64,000 bases of DNA. Origin: Sphingobacterium multivorum. Lineage in GTDB: Bacteria; Bacteroidota; Bacteroidia; Sphingobacteriales; Sphingobacteriaceae. The position numbers were made by a program, and so were the translations under genes. The stretch is from contig NZ_CP154261.1 of the NCBI RefSeq assembly GCF_039511225.1, positions 744,001-808,000 of the forward strand, given 5' to 3'. The notes beneath the pieces were generated by a model that saw nothing but the letters and a program-made list of their open reading frames with translations, was not told where the DNA came from and made no database searches. Each line of letters opens with the position of its first letter. Within the stretch, counting starts at the first letter, position 1. Positions 1 to 9,102 of the stretch are shown here, piece after piece.

Positions 1-989
1 GTCCAGGCAAAGGTATTTAATTGATGTGGGGTAAAATCTTCGGACGAAAGGTAATCATTGATGGTATTCTTCATGGCTACGTAATTCTTCACCTGAAGGT
101 AATAGTGTGCTTTTATCTTCTTGAACATCGGTACGAAATCGATGTCTGGATATTTTGCCGCCAGTTCATTTTGATAACTGTCCCAGTTGGGTTCATGTTT
201 GGCATCTATTTTAATCTGGAATAATTCGTTGACGACAACATTGGCCAGCGTGCGGTTGGCAATGCCTGGCGACTCTAATAGAATATCGATTTTCTCTTTA
301 TTGTTGCGGATAAGATTAAAAGCTTTTGAATTGGTGAATTTGGCAGCTGCCAATAAAATATGAACATTTTCCTTTTTGAATAATTCATCCGTGCCCAATG
401 AGTTCGCTAAGGTGTTTTCTGCCTTTCGTGCTGTATTTTCATCGTAAGCGATATTTGCTGCTTTCAGCATCTGTTTGGCCGTATAAATATCTTGGGGTCT
501 TTTCTCGAATTTTTTTAACAGCGTGTAATACTGTGTTTCGGGATTTAGTCCATCCATCACATGCCCGACAAATTCGGGAGCATCACTTGCGCCGACAATC
601 CGGTGTACTGCCTGCCCATTGGGATTAAAGATAAGAAATGTGGGAAAGGATTGAATATTGTATTCGTTGGAAATAGCACGCGCATCGGCATACCATTTTT
701 TGACAGTGGCATTGTCGGATTCTGTGGAATCCATTTGTACCCTAACACTAATGAAGTTCTGATTAATTGGCTGCCCCACCTGCTCTAAAGGAAAGATCTC
801 ATTGCTCATATATTGGCATGGGCCACACCAGGTTGCAAATAGCTCTACGAAGATAAACTTGTTTTCAGCTTGTGCCCGTTCCTTTATCTGTTTCCAACTC
901 AACCCTTCTACAAATTTAACCCCCTTAGTTTGGGCTTGAGCCAAATTCCCGAATAAAATTGTAAGGCATAACGCGATTATACTTCTCAT
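1..989 (-). CDS. Secreted thioredoxin-family protein, 3' end cut off by the window edge
   Basis: The reading frame runs from ATG at 989 to the window edge without a stop, so the C-terminus is missing. The product starts with a signal peptide ending near residue 20 (AQAQ), then a thioredoxin fold with the active site WCGPC at about residues 54-58 and a Phe-Pro-Thr segment that would supply the cis-proline. About 200 further residues, mostly charged and helical, follow the thioredoxin domain. Proteins of this type act in the periplasm as thiol-disulfide oxidoreductases or thiol reductases; the partner cannot be told from here. It is transcribed in the same direction as the upstream C1 peptidase but is separated from it by a strong terminator, so it should have its own promoter. 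Confidence 0.85.
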   Translation of the reverse strand, partial: MRSIIALCLTILFGNLAQAQTKGVKFVEGLSWKQIKERAQAENKFIFVELFATWCGPCQYMSNEIFPLEQVGQPINQNFISVRVQMDSTESDNATVKKWYADARAISNEYNIQSFPTFLIFNPNGQAVHRIVGASDAPEFVGHVMDGLNPETQYYTLLKKFEKRPQDIYTAKQMLKAANIAYDENTARKAENTLANSLGTDELFKKENVHILLAAAKFTNSKAFNLIRNNKEKIDILLESPGIANRTLANVVVNELFQIKIDAKHEPNWDSYQNELAAKYPDIDFVPMFKKIKAHYYLQVKNYVAMKNTINDYLSSEDFTPHQLNTFAW

Positions 990-1046
990 ACTCACTCAAC
1001 AAAAGATTCATAATTATGTTTAAGTTATTAAATTAATCTGAAAACA

Positions 1047-1082
1047 AAAACACCTCTGAAGTATTAATTTCAGAGGTGTTTT
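1047..1082 (-). terminator. Rho-independent terminator after the C1 peptidase gene
   Basis: A perfect inverted repeat with arms 1049-1060 and 1069-1080, extended by A/T pairs, has a loop of about 8 bases. Read on the minus strand it is followed by a T-rich run (TTTTTGTTTT). It lies 20 bases after the peptidase stop codon and ends transcription before the thioredoxin gene. Confidence 0.85.
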
Positions 1083-1100
1083 CGTGGACTGATAAATCGC

Positions 1101-2288
1101 TTATTTGATATTTATCTTCGATTTTAAATCTTTTGTTAGACCGTCTTTATGTAACATCAAAGAAGTTGTTTTATAACGTACAAATTCTTTTGATGCATAT
1201 AAATAACCGTGATAGTCATTTGTGGTGCCCCAAGAGTTTTTAACAATGTAATATTCTTTTCCGTTTTGATCTTTTACAAGACCTACGATATGCATACCGT
1301 GGTCATCTGTCGTTTGCCAGTTGTCGAAAGCTTTTTGTCTTTCTTCCGGTGTTACTTTTAACTCTGGTTTAGGACCAACAAACATCGTTGACTTTTCTTG
1401 ATCTGTCATTTCCTCGAAAGGTTTTTCTGGTACATAAGCTACACCGTTTTTCCAAGAGAACCCTTTTTCTGATACGTCAGTTGCCCAAGCTACCGTATAA
1501 CCTTTTTGTAAAGCATTGTCAATGATGTCCGTTAAATCGTTCATCTTAACATTATAGAAACGGTCGAATGACCAGTTATCTGGAATCAACAATACGAATT
1601 GGCTGTAGTATGGATGGTCGGTCACCGAAGCAATACCTACGTAATCATCCGGATTGATACCGATTACCTGATCTGCAAAGGTGCGCGGTGTATAGGATTT
1701 ACCGTTATAGTCAAATTTCTCAGGTACTTCTCCAAGATAAGAATCCATCGCAGCGGTATACGCTTTTTCCCAGTTTGGCGTTAATGTTTTGCCTTTTACT
1801 ACTGCTCCTAACATCGCATCCAACATATTGGTCATCTCACCAAAGTTGTTACGTGTAGTACCGTAGTGAAGACCTGTGTAAGCAGATTGTGGCATTGTAC
1901 CATATTTACGGAATGAGTTTAATACATCGTGGAATTGACCACCTTCACCCAATGACAATCCGCCATGAAGGCGTACATACGTACGTGCTTTGTCTAAATA
2001 CGTGTTGCGCGCAGTATAAATTTGGGAGATCTCCACTGGTTTTTTACCCATACGGATCATCTCTGACTCCAGGAAAGAGTTACCTGAATAAGACCAACAA
2101 GTACCTGATGAACCTTGGTTTTTGATGGATGTGTTACCTAGATTGATAACTTCAGTAAATGTAAATCCAGATTTGCTATTGTCATTTTGATTTGCTTTTA
2201 GCGCATTGATCAAATTGTCTTGTGCTTGTACTTGGAATGAAGCTGCGAAAAGTGAAGCAGCTAGTACAATCGTTTTATTCCAATTCAT
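1101..2288 (-). CDS. Secreted C1-type cysteine peptidase (aminopeptidase C / bleomycin hydrolase-like)
   Basis: 395 residues. An N-terminal signal peptide ends near residue 22 (QVQAQ). The papain-fold catalytic residues are visible: Cys64 in GTCWSY, His in DDHGMHIVG, and Asn in VKNSWG near the C-terminus. The spacing and the long insertion between Cys and His fit peptidase family C1B (PepC / bleomycin hydrolase), which is usually a cytoplasmic aminopeptidase. Here the signal peptide puts the enzyme in the periplasm or outside, a version common in Bacteroidota. It stands alone, with terminators or gaps on both sides. Substrate specificity cannot be read from the sequence. Confidence 0.85.
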   Translation of the reverse strand: MNWNKTIVLAASLFAASFQVQAQDNLINALKANQNDNSKSGFTFTEVINLGNTSIKNQGSSGTCWSYSGNSFLESEMIRMGKKPVEISQIYTARNTYLDKARTYVRLHGGLSLGEGGQFHDVLNSFRKYGTMPQSAYTGLHYGTTRNNFGEMTNMLDAMLGAVVKGKTLTPNWEKAYTAAMDSYLGEVPEKFDYNGKSYTPRTFADQVIGINPDDYVGIASVTDHPYYSQFVLLIPDNWSFDRFYNVKMNDLTDIIDNALQKGYTVAWATDVSEKGFSWKNGVAYVPEKPFEEMTDQEKSTMFVGPKPELKVTPEERQKAFDNWQTTDDHGMHIVGLVKDQNGKEYYIVKNSWGTTNDYHGYLYASKEFVRYKTTSLMLHKDGLTKDLKSKINIK

Positions 2289-2446
2289 TGTTAGTATTTT
2301 GTTAATTTAGTGTGGTGCTAAATTAAATAAATTAAATTTAGTAAGGTAAATTCCTCTGTAAAATAATTGTTCAAAAAAATCCGCTGTTTTTCTGCTAATC
2401 TTTTGCTGAAGAAAAGGATATGCATAAAGCATAATATCACATAGAA

Positions 2447-2472
2447 ATGGTCAGAAATTTCTTCCTGACCAT
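2447..2472 (-). other. Hairpin downstream of terC, possible weak terminator
   Basis: Imperfect inverted repeat (ATGGTCAGAAA against TTCCTGACCAT, one mismatch, short loop) about 100 bases after the terC stop. There is no clear T-run on either strand. The rest of 2289-2572 shows no gene. Confidence 0.35.
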
Positions 2473-2572
2473 GCTGTTTTGTATCGCTTATAGCTTTGCG
2501 CGGACTACTGGAGTTTTTCGCCGAATAATGACCACGGGTACCTTATTAATCGCAGCTTTAATTGATTGTAAC

Positions 2573-3625
2573 TTAATCAGCCGGTGAAGTTTTTTTTGGA
2601 AAAAGCAGCGAAGCAATGATACTCAATGCAAGTATGCTGACGATAACGATCAACGAATGCGTTGTTGTAAAACCTACTTCGGCCAACCAATGATGCAGCA
2701 ACATCTTTAGACCAATGAAGACCAGCAGAAATGCTAAACCTACTTTGAGGTATTGGAATTTGTGAATAATATTGACCAGAAGGAAGAACATCGATCGCAA
2801 GCCAAGTATTGCAAAAATATTAGAGAAAAATACAACATAGGCGTCTTTGGTCACCGAGAAAATTGCAGGGATAGAATCCACAGCAAAAATCAAATCCGTA
2901 AATTCTATGACCAGTAGTACAAGAAATAGCGGTGTCATATATTTCACGCCGTTCTCTACATGGAAGAAGTGCCCGCCATCCAATTTGGGGGTTACCTTAA
3001 AGTATCGGGAAGCAAATTTAACGACCGGGTGGTTCTGTGGATCCACTTCTTCTTCCTGATTACGGTTGATAAACATTTTGACACCTGTAAAGACCAGAAA
3101 AGCGCCAAAAACATAGAGGATCCAGCCGAATTTAGCAATAAGGGTTGCACCAAGGAAAATAAATAAGAAACGCATTATGATCGCTCCCAAAATTCCCCAT
3201 ACCAAAACTTTATGGTAATAGCGCTCCGGAATACCAAAAGAAGTAAATAATAATACCATCACAAAGATATTATCTACCGATAGGGCATATTCCACAACGT
3301 AACCAGTAAGATATTCCAGCCCAAGATTTTTGTTGTAGAGCTCGAGACTCGCCGCTAAATCACCTGGAATGATTTTAATATCGTGATGGTGTTTGGTAAT
3401 GATTTCTTGAAGGTGGTCCAAGTCATGGATGTTGTGCAATTCAAATCCATAGTGACGAAGGAGCCAATAGAAACCCAAAGAGAATAAGACCCAGATGGCG
3501 CTCATGATGCTAGCCATCTTTAGGCTAACAGGTTTGTCGCCTTTGGAGAATAAGCCTAGATCTATTGCTAGCATAAGTGCAATAAAGATGAGGAATCCGC
3601 CAAAAAACATTAATTCGTGACTCAT
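2573..3625 (-). CDS. TerC/Alx family integral membrane protein
   Basis: 350 residues with about eight to nine hydrophobic segments. The TerC signature is present: acidic membrane residues in EYALSVDNIFVM (about residues 112-123) and again in EFTDLIFAVDSIPAIF (about 240-255), the conserved metal-site sequences of the family. The N-terminal type (MSHELMFFGGFLIFIALM) is that of the longer Alx-like members. Alx/MntX homologues are linked to manganese export and alkaline stress, TerC to tellurite resistance and to metalating exported proteins; which applies here is not known. The ATG starts one base after the stop of the upstream prenyl synthase gene, so the two are almost certainly co-transcribed and translationally coupled. 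Confidence 0.9.
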   Translation of the reverse strand: MSHELMFFGGFLIFIALMLAIDLGLFSKGDKPVSLKMASIMSAIWVLFSLGFYWLLRHYGFELHNIHDLDHLQEIITKHHHDIKIIPGDLAASLELYNKNLGLEYLTGYVVEYALSVDNIFVMVLLFTSFGIPERYYHKVLVWGILGAIIMRFLFIFLGATLIAKFGWILYVFGAFLVFTGVKMFINRNQEEEVDPQNHPVVKFASRYFKVTPKLDGGHFFHVENGVKYMTPLFLVLLVIEFTDLIFAVDSIPAIFSVTKDAYVVFFSNIFAILGLRSMFFLLVNIIHKFQYLKVGLAFLLVFIGLKMLLHHWLAEVGFTTTHSLIVIVSILALSIIASLLFPKKTSPAD

Positions 3626-3626
3626 T

Positions 3627-4598
3627 TTATTTTTTTCTTTCTGTTGTATATTTTACCAGCTGTTCCAACCCCGCCTTGTATTCACTGTCGGGAAAGTCTT
3701 CCAAAATTCGGAAAGCATCTTGTTGGTATTCTAGCATCTTATTTGTAGCATATTCGAGCCCTCCACTCTGGCGGACAAAGTCGATGACTTCGGCCACTTT
3801 GTGTGTGTCTTCATTATGGTTTTTAATCAGATTAATGATCCTTCGCTTTTCACTTGAAGTCACTTGATTCAAAGCATAGATTAACGGTAAGGTCATTTTC
3901 TTCTCTTTGATGTCATTGCCCAGTGGTTTGCCAACGTCATCTAACCCAAAGTCGAATAAATCGTCCTTGATTTGGAATGCAATTCCGATCTTTTCACCAA
4001 ATTGATGAAGCTTATCGATTGTTTCCTGATCTGCATTTGAAGAAGCCGATCCACAGGCACAGCAAGAAGCAATGAGCGAAGCTGTTTTCTTTCGGATGAC
4101 CTCAAAATAAATCGATTCTTCAATATCTAGTTTACGGGCCTTTTCGATTTGAAGCAATTCACCTTCGCTCATCTGATCAACGGCTTCCGATACAATTTTT
4201 AATAAGTGATAATCCTGATGTTTTACAGAAAGGAGCAGTCCCCTTGACAGCAGAAAATCACCCACCAAAACAGCAATTTTATTTTTCCATAAAGCATTGA
4301 TGGAGAAAAAACCTCTGCGTTCGTAGGAGTTATCTACCACATCATCATGTACGAGTGATGCGGTATGCAGCAATTCTACGAGAGCAGCTCCTCTGTAGGT
4401 GGATTCATTGATTCCGTTGCATATCCCAGCAGAAAAGAACACAAACATGGGCCGCATTTGTTTGCCCTTACGTTTGATCAGGTATTGTGTAATGCGATCC
4501 AACAAGGGGACGGAGCTTTTCATTGAAGCTTTGAATTTTTTTTCAAAAGCCTCAAGTTCATGGGCAATAGGACGTTGGATCTCTCTTAATTTTGACAT
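3627..4598 (-). CDS. Trans-polyprenyl diphosphate synthase (octaprenyl-type)
   Basis: 323 residues, the normal length for long-chain E-polyprenyl diphosphate synthases. The first aspartate-rich motif is HDDVVDNS (D85, D86, D89), the second is KDDLFDFG near residue 210, and the KGKQMRP stretch near residue 45 binds isopentenyl diphosphate. It condenses isopentenyl diphosphate onto an allylic primer to make the side chain of menaquinone in the cytoplasm. Chain length cannot be settled from sequence; IspB-like octaprenyl or hexa-/heptaprenyl products are all possible. It sits in a run DUF3108 - DUF3109 - prenyl synthase - terC with short gaps, most likely one transcript. Confidence 0.9.
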   Translation of the reverse strand: MSKLREIQRPIAHELEAFEKKFKASMKSSVPLLDRITQYLIKRKGKQMRPMFVFFSAGICNGINESTYRGAALVELLHTASLVHDDVVDNSYERRGFFSINALWKNKIAVLVGDFLLSRGLLLSVKHQDYHLLKIVSEAVDQMSEGELLQIEKARKLDIEESIYFEVIRKKTASLIASCCACGSASSNADQETIDKLHQFGEKIGIAFQIKDDLFDFGLDDVGKPLGNDIKEKKMTLPLIYALNQVTSSEKRRIINLIKNHNEDTHKVAEVIDFVRQSGGLEYATNKMLEYQQDAFRILEDFPDSEYKAGLEQLVKYTTERKK

Positions 4599-4648
4599 GA
4601 ATTGGGGTGAAATACCAAAATAGTTAAAGCTTAAAGATAGTGATTTTG

Positions 4649-5212
4649 TTACAACTCTTCGACTGCTTTCTCAAGATTTTTGTACCATTCTTCACCATAG
4701 GTGCGGATGAGGGGATCCTTTAAAAATTTAAAGACAGGAACCTGTAATTCTTTACCAAATGAGCATGCATCTTTACAGATATGCCAGCGGTCATAGTGAA
4801 GTACGTCGAATTCGGGATAATGTGTTGTCCTGATAGGATAGAGGTGACACGAAACGGGTTTTCGCCAATGCACCTCGCCAAGTTCGTAAGCTTTTTCGAT
4901 AGCGCATTTTGTAATGCCATTTTCCCAGGTCACATAAGCACATTCTTTATTTCCATCAACACAAGTGGTCGTTAGATCACCATCAACATCGACAACATAC
5001 TTCCCTTGCTCTTCAATCGCTTCAATACCTTTCTCGGTCATATAGGGCTTTACTTTGGGATAAATCTCCTCCAATATAGCCTTTTCACTCTCCAATAAAG
5101 GTGCGCCTGAGTCGCCTTCAATACAACAGATACCTTTACATTTTGATAAATTACACACAAAGTCATTGTTGATTAGATCTTCGTGCACCAATACATTTCC
5201 TACTTCAATCAT
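4649..5212 (-). CDS. DUF3109 family cysteine-rich protein
   Basis: 187 residues, recognised as DUF3109 by the N-terminal CNLSKCKGICCIEGDSG cluster and further cysteines in TTCVDGNKECAY, KCAIEK, SCHLYPIR and HICKDACSFGK. The pattern of paired cysteines resembles that of proteins that bind Fe-S clusters or zinc (YkgJ-like), but no function has been assigned to this family that I know of. There is no signal peptide, so it is probably cytoplasmic. It begins 5 bases after the stop of the DUF3108 gene and is followed after 50 bases by the prenyl synthase, which suggests co-expression with envelope or isoprenoid functions. Confidence 0.85.
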   Translation of the reverse strand: MIEVGNVLVHEDLINNDFVCNLSKCKGICCIEGDSGAPLLESEKAILEEIYPKVKPYMTEKGIEAIEEQGKYVVDVDGDLTTTCVDGNKECAYVTWENGITKCAIEKAYELGEVHWRKPVSCHLYPIRTTHYPEFDVLHYDRWHICKDACSFGKELQVPVFKFLKDPLIRTYGEEWYKNLEKAVEEL

Positions 5213-5217
5213 TCTAA

Positions 5218-6003
5218 TTATTTTGAGTAGCTTGCTCTTTGCCCCAATTTGTATTTTAATCCACTGGCTTCGAGTAATTCTAGTGTTACCGAGCCAATCA
5301 GAATATCTACATTGGCTTTGACCGGAATACGGTTGCCATCATTGGTTACCCACAGATAAAGCTTGCTATTTTTTTTAAAGATACGTCCTGGTTTAATCTC
5401 AGGACTGAATTTGAGACATTCTAAAGTGCCTAATTCCGTTTTTATTTTTTCTATTCCAATATATTGTATGCCTAAGGTGGCAATCTCATCATTCAAAAAA
5501 TAAGTCAGCTTAAAAGATTCTCCCGGTTTAACAGTCGACAGATCTAGATTTCGGGCGAAATAATAGGAAGAAAGCAAGTCGAAAGTCTGATCTACCTTCG
5601 AATTGAAAGTTCCTTTGTTGCCTACAACGCTATTTGTCTCCTGGTTGAAGCGCACCTTATCATTCCGTCTATATCCACCTTCACGAATGTTCTCTGTATA
5701 GTAATACGGTAAAAAAGTCTTGCTGTTGATATACGAGTTGTATTCATTTCTTACGGTATATATCGCAAAGGCGCCAGCAGTTTTGCCAGCAGCGTATAAA
5801 TGAAAGGAAGGATTTCCGGTTCCATCCTTGGTATCCTCAACGGTTAATGTCCCTGTCGCGGCTGAAATAAAGCCATAACGGAGTTTATATTTTAATTTCT
5901 CGCCACCTTTAAATGCCGATTCTTTTAAATGTGGTAAATCTTGAGCGAAAGCAGTACTTACGATAACGGATAAGTAAAGGAGCAAAGTCGATATAAGTTT
6001 CAT
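5218..6003 (-). CDS. DUF3108 domain secreted protein
   Basis: The chosen start is ATG 6003, which gives a classic signal peptide (MKLISTLLLYLSVIVSTAFA) and a 261-residue product; an upstream in-frame start at 6054 would add 17 residues before the signal peptide and is unlikely. The mature part is beta-rich and matches the DUF3108 type: GEKLKYKLRYGFISAATGTL at the N-terminus, an aromatic KLYLWVTNDGNRIPVK segment, and a short LLGSVTLEL-like end. The fold is thought to be a lipocalin-like or LolA-like beta structure in the periplasm; the function is unknown. First gene of the DUF3108 - DUF3109 - prenyl synthase - terC run. Confidence 0.8.
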   Translation of the reverse strand: MKLISTLLLYLSVIVSTAFAQDLPHLKESAFKGGEKLKYKLRYGFISAATGTLTVEDTKDGTGNPSFHLYAAGKTAGAFAIYTVRNEYNSYINSKTFLPYYYTENIREGGYRRNDKVRFNQETNSVVGNKGTFNSKVDQTFDLLSSYYFARNLDLSTVKPGESFKLTYFLNDEIATLGIQYIGIEKIKTELGTLECLKFSPEIKPGRIFKKNSKLYLWVTNDGNRIPVKANVDILIGSVTLELLEASGLKYKLGQRASYSK

Positions 6004-6121
6004 GTACGTAAGTTTACGAAATTTGTTTGAAAAAGAAATGTTAATTTCATTCAAATAAATTTAACTTTTGGAGTTAATGAGACCTTCATGGACGATGACT
6101 TATACTTATTTTAGAGCTGAT

Positions 6122-6643
6122 CTATTTAGGCTGCGTCCGCTTAAATACGGGGACCGTAGAACAAGGTTCACCATACATAATACTCTTGGCCACCTTACTT
6201 AGTTTTACCGTAAACTGCACAAATGTAGATTCTGGAATAAAAATATCACCACAACCTTTCACAACCACACGTTGATCCCGAAATTGTTCCATGTCAATTT
6301 GGTCAATTGCTGCGGCATACTGCATACGCAACAACTCTGCTGAATCCCCGAAGATAACTGTCGCAGCATAGGGTTCCAATTTGTTGGCCAATAACATATA
6401 AGCCCAGGTCGGAACAATAGCATCGGCAGTACACGTAATGGCGACATGTTTACCTGCGTATTGCGACCAATCGTGTGTCTTAATGAATTCGCGGAAGTCC
6501 TTTTCTTTAAGAATCAAGCCATGGAAGAGATTATCTTTAATATCATATACTACATTGTCCGCATTAGGATGGTAGTTGGCCAAGTCAACTGTGACTAACC
6601 CACTTTGCGCAACTTTGTTGACAATAGCTGTTTGAATATCCAT
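6122..6643 (-). CDS. DUF2480 family protein
   Basis: 173 residues without signal peptide or membrane segment. The order of conserved stretches (VDLANYHP, DIKDNLFHGLILKEKDFREF, THDWSQYAGKHVAITCTADAIVPTWAYML, VVVKGCGDIFIPESTFVQFT) is that of DUF2480, a family confined almost entirely to Bacteroidota, with no known function. It lies between a strong terminator of the upstream ppiD-like gene and a 118-base gap before the DUF3108 gene, so it may be transcribed alone. Confidence 0.8.
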   Translation of the reverse strand: MDIQTAIVNKVAQSGLVTVDLANYHPNADNVVYDIKDNLFHGLILKEKDFREFIKTHDWSQYAGKHVAITCTADAIVPTWAYMLLANKLEPYAATVIFGDSAELLRMQYAAAIDQIDMEQFRDQRVVVKGCGDIFIPESTFVQFTVKLSKVAKSIMYGEPCSTVPVFKRTQPK

Positions 6644-6651
6644 ATTTACAT

Positions 6652-6681
6652 AAAAAAAGCCGGACGATAATTCGTCCGGCT
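6652..6681 (-). terminator. Rho-independent terminator after the ppiD-like gene
   Basis: Stem GCCGGACGA / TCGTCCGGC with an extra A-T pair (6658-6667 and 6672-6681), 4-base loop, then seven T residues on the minus strand. It lies 22 bases after the stop of the chaperone gene and just before the DUF2480 start. Confidence 0.9.
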
Positions 6682-6702
6682 ACAAATTTACTTAAAATTC
6701 TT

Positions 6703-8808
6703 TTAAAAGAATTTCACTCTATTGTCAATGATTTCAGCTTTGTCTTGTAATGCGCGGAAAATAGATCCCCAAGCGCGTTGTGCTTTCGCTGCAAGCATTT
6801 GTTTCTTTTGTCCGTTGATATCCGAAATAGCAGCAGGATTGGTAAAACCATTTACTTGTACAACATATACACCTGTATTCCCTTCAATAGCTTTGGAAGG
6901 TTTGTTTGGTTGTAGTCCGAAAACAGTACCAACCACTTTGTTTTCTAATGCAACACCAGGGATAACTGGATTTGCGAAAACAACATTTTCAACGTGAATA
7001 GCTGCTTTACCAACTTTTTGTGCAACTTGATCAATAGAAGATGTACCTGCTAAAGCCTTGTCAAATTTATCTTTCAAGATTTTAGCTTTAACCATATTTC
7101 TTACGGCAGGTTCGATATCTTTCTTAACAGCGTCCAAGGAAAGAGTTCCTTTAGGCTGTATGTCGACCAAGTTTGCTAAGATATAAGAAGTTTCAGTCTC
7201 GAATACTTTATCTGAAATATCGCCTTTTTTAGCTTCGAAAGCCCATTTAATTAAATCACGCGGAGCTTCGGCACCATCTAATACATTATCCATGGCTGTT
7301 ACGCGTGACGCTGTTTTTGCTTCCAAACCAAGTTTTTTCGCTTCTTGAGCAAAGTTCTGTGCTGTAGCTGCAGATAAGAATGCTGTTGCTTTGCTATGTG
7401 CATTGTTCAACGTTTCTTTTCCACTGTTGATCACTTTGTCAATAATGGCAACTTTAGCATATTTTGAACTACCTGTTTGTTTCTCAATTTTGATGATATG
7501 GACGCCAAACTGAGATTTAACAACTTTGATATCACCTGTTTTTCCTTCGAAAACAGCTTTCTCAAATTCAGGAACCATACGGCCTCTGGTAAAAGTACCC
7601 AGTTCACCACCGTTGGTTTTGCTTTCTGGATCCTTGCTAAACTGAACTGCAAGCGCTGCAAAATTGTCTCCTTTTTGAATCAAACTTTTGATCGAGTCAG
7701 CTTTTGCGAGGGCTTTATCAACACCGCCTTCGGCAGCAGGATCCAATAGAATGTGGGATGCTTTCACAGAGTCAGGGCTTACGATCGTCGAAACAACTTT
7801 TGCGATTTCATACGCATTGTTGTTTAAGAAAGGTCCAACTGTCGTTCCAGCTGCAACATTGAATACAACTGAATCTAAAGAAGGACTCAACTGTCCTTTT
7901 TTTACATAAGTAAATGGAAACTTGTTGTCTGAATTGATCGAAGCAAACAAAGAGTCATCTTTGGCAACGATTAAATCTTGTTTCAATTTATTGATCGTCT
8001 CTTTTACGGCCAATGAATCTTTAGCAAGAGGTTTTGCATCGACCATTACGTATTGAATCGCACGTGTTTCCTCTTGTGTTTTGAACATACTTTTATGTTC
8101 ATTATAATATTCTTGGTAATCTGCATCAGTCAATTTAGCATCAGCATCTTTAACAGAAGCGTAATCTAAAAGAATGTATTTGAAGTTTGCCAATTTATTA
8201 CGCTCTTGGTACTCTTCATTTGCTTCCAAAGAAGTAACATACACACTATTCGAAAGCAATTCGCCATATTTACTGCTTAAACGCTCATCTCTAACGCCTT
8301 CAAGTAGTGCTTCCCATTGCTGAGCCACTTGTTGGTTACCTGATGTGTTCATTTGGCTAATAAAAGCACGTAGTTGACTCGGGTCAAATTGCCCTGTTTG
8401 TGGGTTGGTGAATGCTTGAACGATTTGAGGTGAAGGGTTGTTGCCTTGCACTAAATCATTTAATTCGTCTTTACCGACAGTCAAACCGATTTTTTCAATT
8501 TCCTTTTTCAAGATTTCTCTTGACAAAAATTGATTCCATACTTGTTGAACAGCATAGGTTCGCATTTGAGGGGTCACCGCACCGCCCATTTGTTGTTTGA
8601 ACATTTCCTCTGTCTGTTCAACTTGCTTACTGAACTCAGGATATTCAATTTCAGTTCCGTTGACTTCCCCTACACGATTTTGATGTCTCGCCCAAAAAGG
8701 AGCTCCCCCTCGAACGACATCGCCTAGTAAAAATGCTAAAATTGCGATAGCCATAGCTGCGGTCAAGATGACACCAGCTTTGTTACGCAAAAAGCCCATT
8801 AATCCCAT
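6703..8808 (-). CDS. PpiD-like membrane-anchored periplasmic peptidyl-prolyl isomerase / chaperone
   Basis: 701 residues. One membrane anchor near the N-terminus (residues 12-30), then a SurA-N-like helical chaperone region (about 35-190), and a parvulin domain at about residues 345-445 (KASHILLDP, FAALAVQFSKDPESKTNGGELGTFTRGRMVPEFE, QFGVHIIKIE). A second, degenerate parvulin-like or chaperone section follows. This layout is that of PpiD, which stays attached to the inner membrane and assists folding of proteins leaving the Sec translocon. Downstream in the same direction from the OMP-lptC pair, after a 294-base gap without a gene, so it likely has its own promoter. Confidence 0.88.
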   Translation of the reverse strand: MGLMGFLRNKAGVILTAAMAIAILAFLLGDVVRGGAPFWARHQNRVGEVNGTEIEYPEFSKQVEQTEEMFKQQMGGAVTPQMRTYAVQQVWNQFLSREILKKEIEKIGLTVGKDELNDLVQGNNPSPQIVQAFTNPQTGQFDPSQLRAFISQMNTSGNQQVAQQWEALLEGVRDERLSSKYGELLSNSVYVTSLEANEEYQERNKLANFKYILLDYASVKDADAKLTDADYQEYYNEHKSMFKTQEETRAIQYVMVDAKPLAKDSLAVKETINKLKQDLIVAKDDSLFASINSDNKFPFTYVKKGQLSPSLDSVVFNVAAGTTVGPFLNNNAYEIAKVVSTIVSPDSVKASHILLDPAAEGGVDKALAKADSIKSLIQKGDNFAALAVQFSKDPESKTNGGELGTFTRGRMVPEFEKAVFEGKTGDIKVVKSQFGVHIIKIEKQTGSSKYAKVAIIDKVINSGKETLNNAHSKATAFLSAATAQNFAQEAKKLGLEAKTASRVTAMDNVLDGAEAPRDLIKWAFEAKKGDISDKVFETETSYILANLVDIQPKGTLSLDAVKKDIEPAVRNMVKAKILKDKFDKALAGTSSIDQVAQKVGKAAIHVENVVFANPVIPGVALENKVVGTVFGLQPNKPSKAIEGNTGVYVVQVNGFTNPAAISDINGQKKQMLAAKAQRAWGSIFRALQDKAEIIDNRVKFF

Positions 8809-9102
8809 AGTCTGCTTATTGTGTTTATATTGTGTAAATACTTGTATTTCGTTAATTTATGCATAGCATAGCAAAATGCGGTGCAAGATACAATTTTTAT
8901 AAAAAAAAACGGAATATTTTCCTGAATGTAACAAAACAAATTTGAAAACTATTTGTATAAAGTGGATTTTTTTGTGCTCTTTTAGTTCAAATGATTCGTT
9001 TTGAATAACTTAATCGTATAAATAAACTGCCTGGAGCTATCGTCTCGGATCCATGCCTGCTTTTAAACCAAACCGAAATCTGAATTTATGGCCAGCGAAT
9101 AG
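8809..9102. other. Intergenic stretch between lptC and ppiD-like gene
   Basis: No gene seen. The part next to the ppiD-like start is AT-rich; on the minus strand TATCTTGC (plus 8883-8890) resembles a Bacteroidota -7 element (TAnnTTTG) but is one base short, so a promoter is only likely, not shown. Confidence 0.4.
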
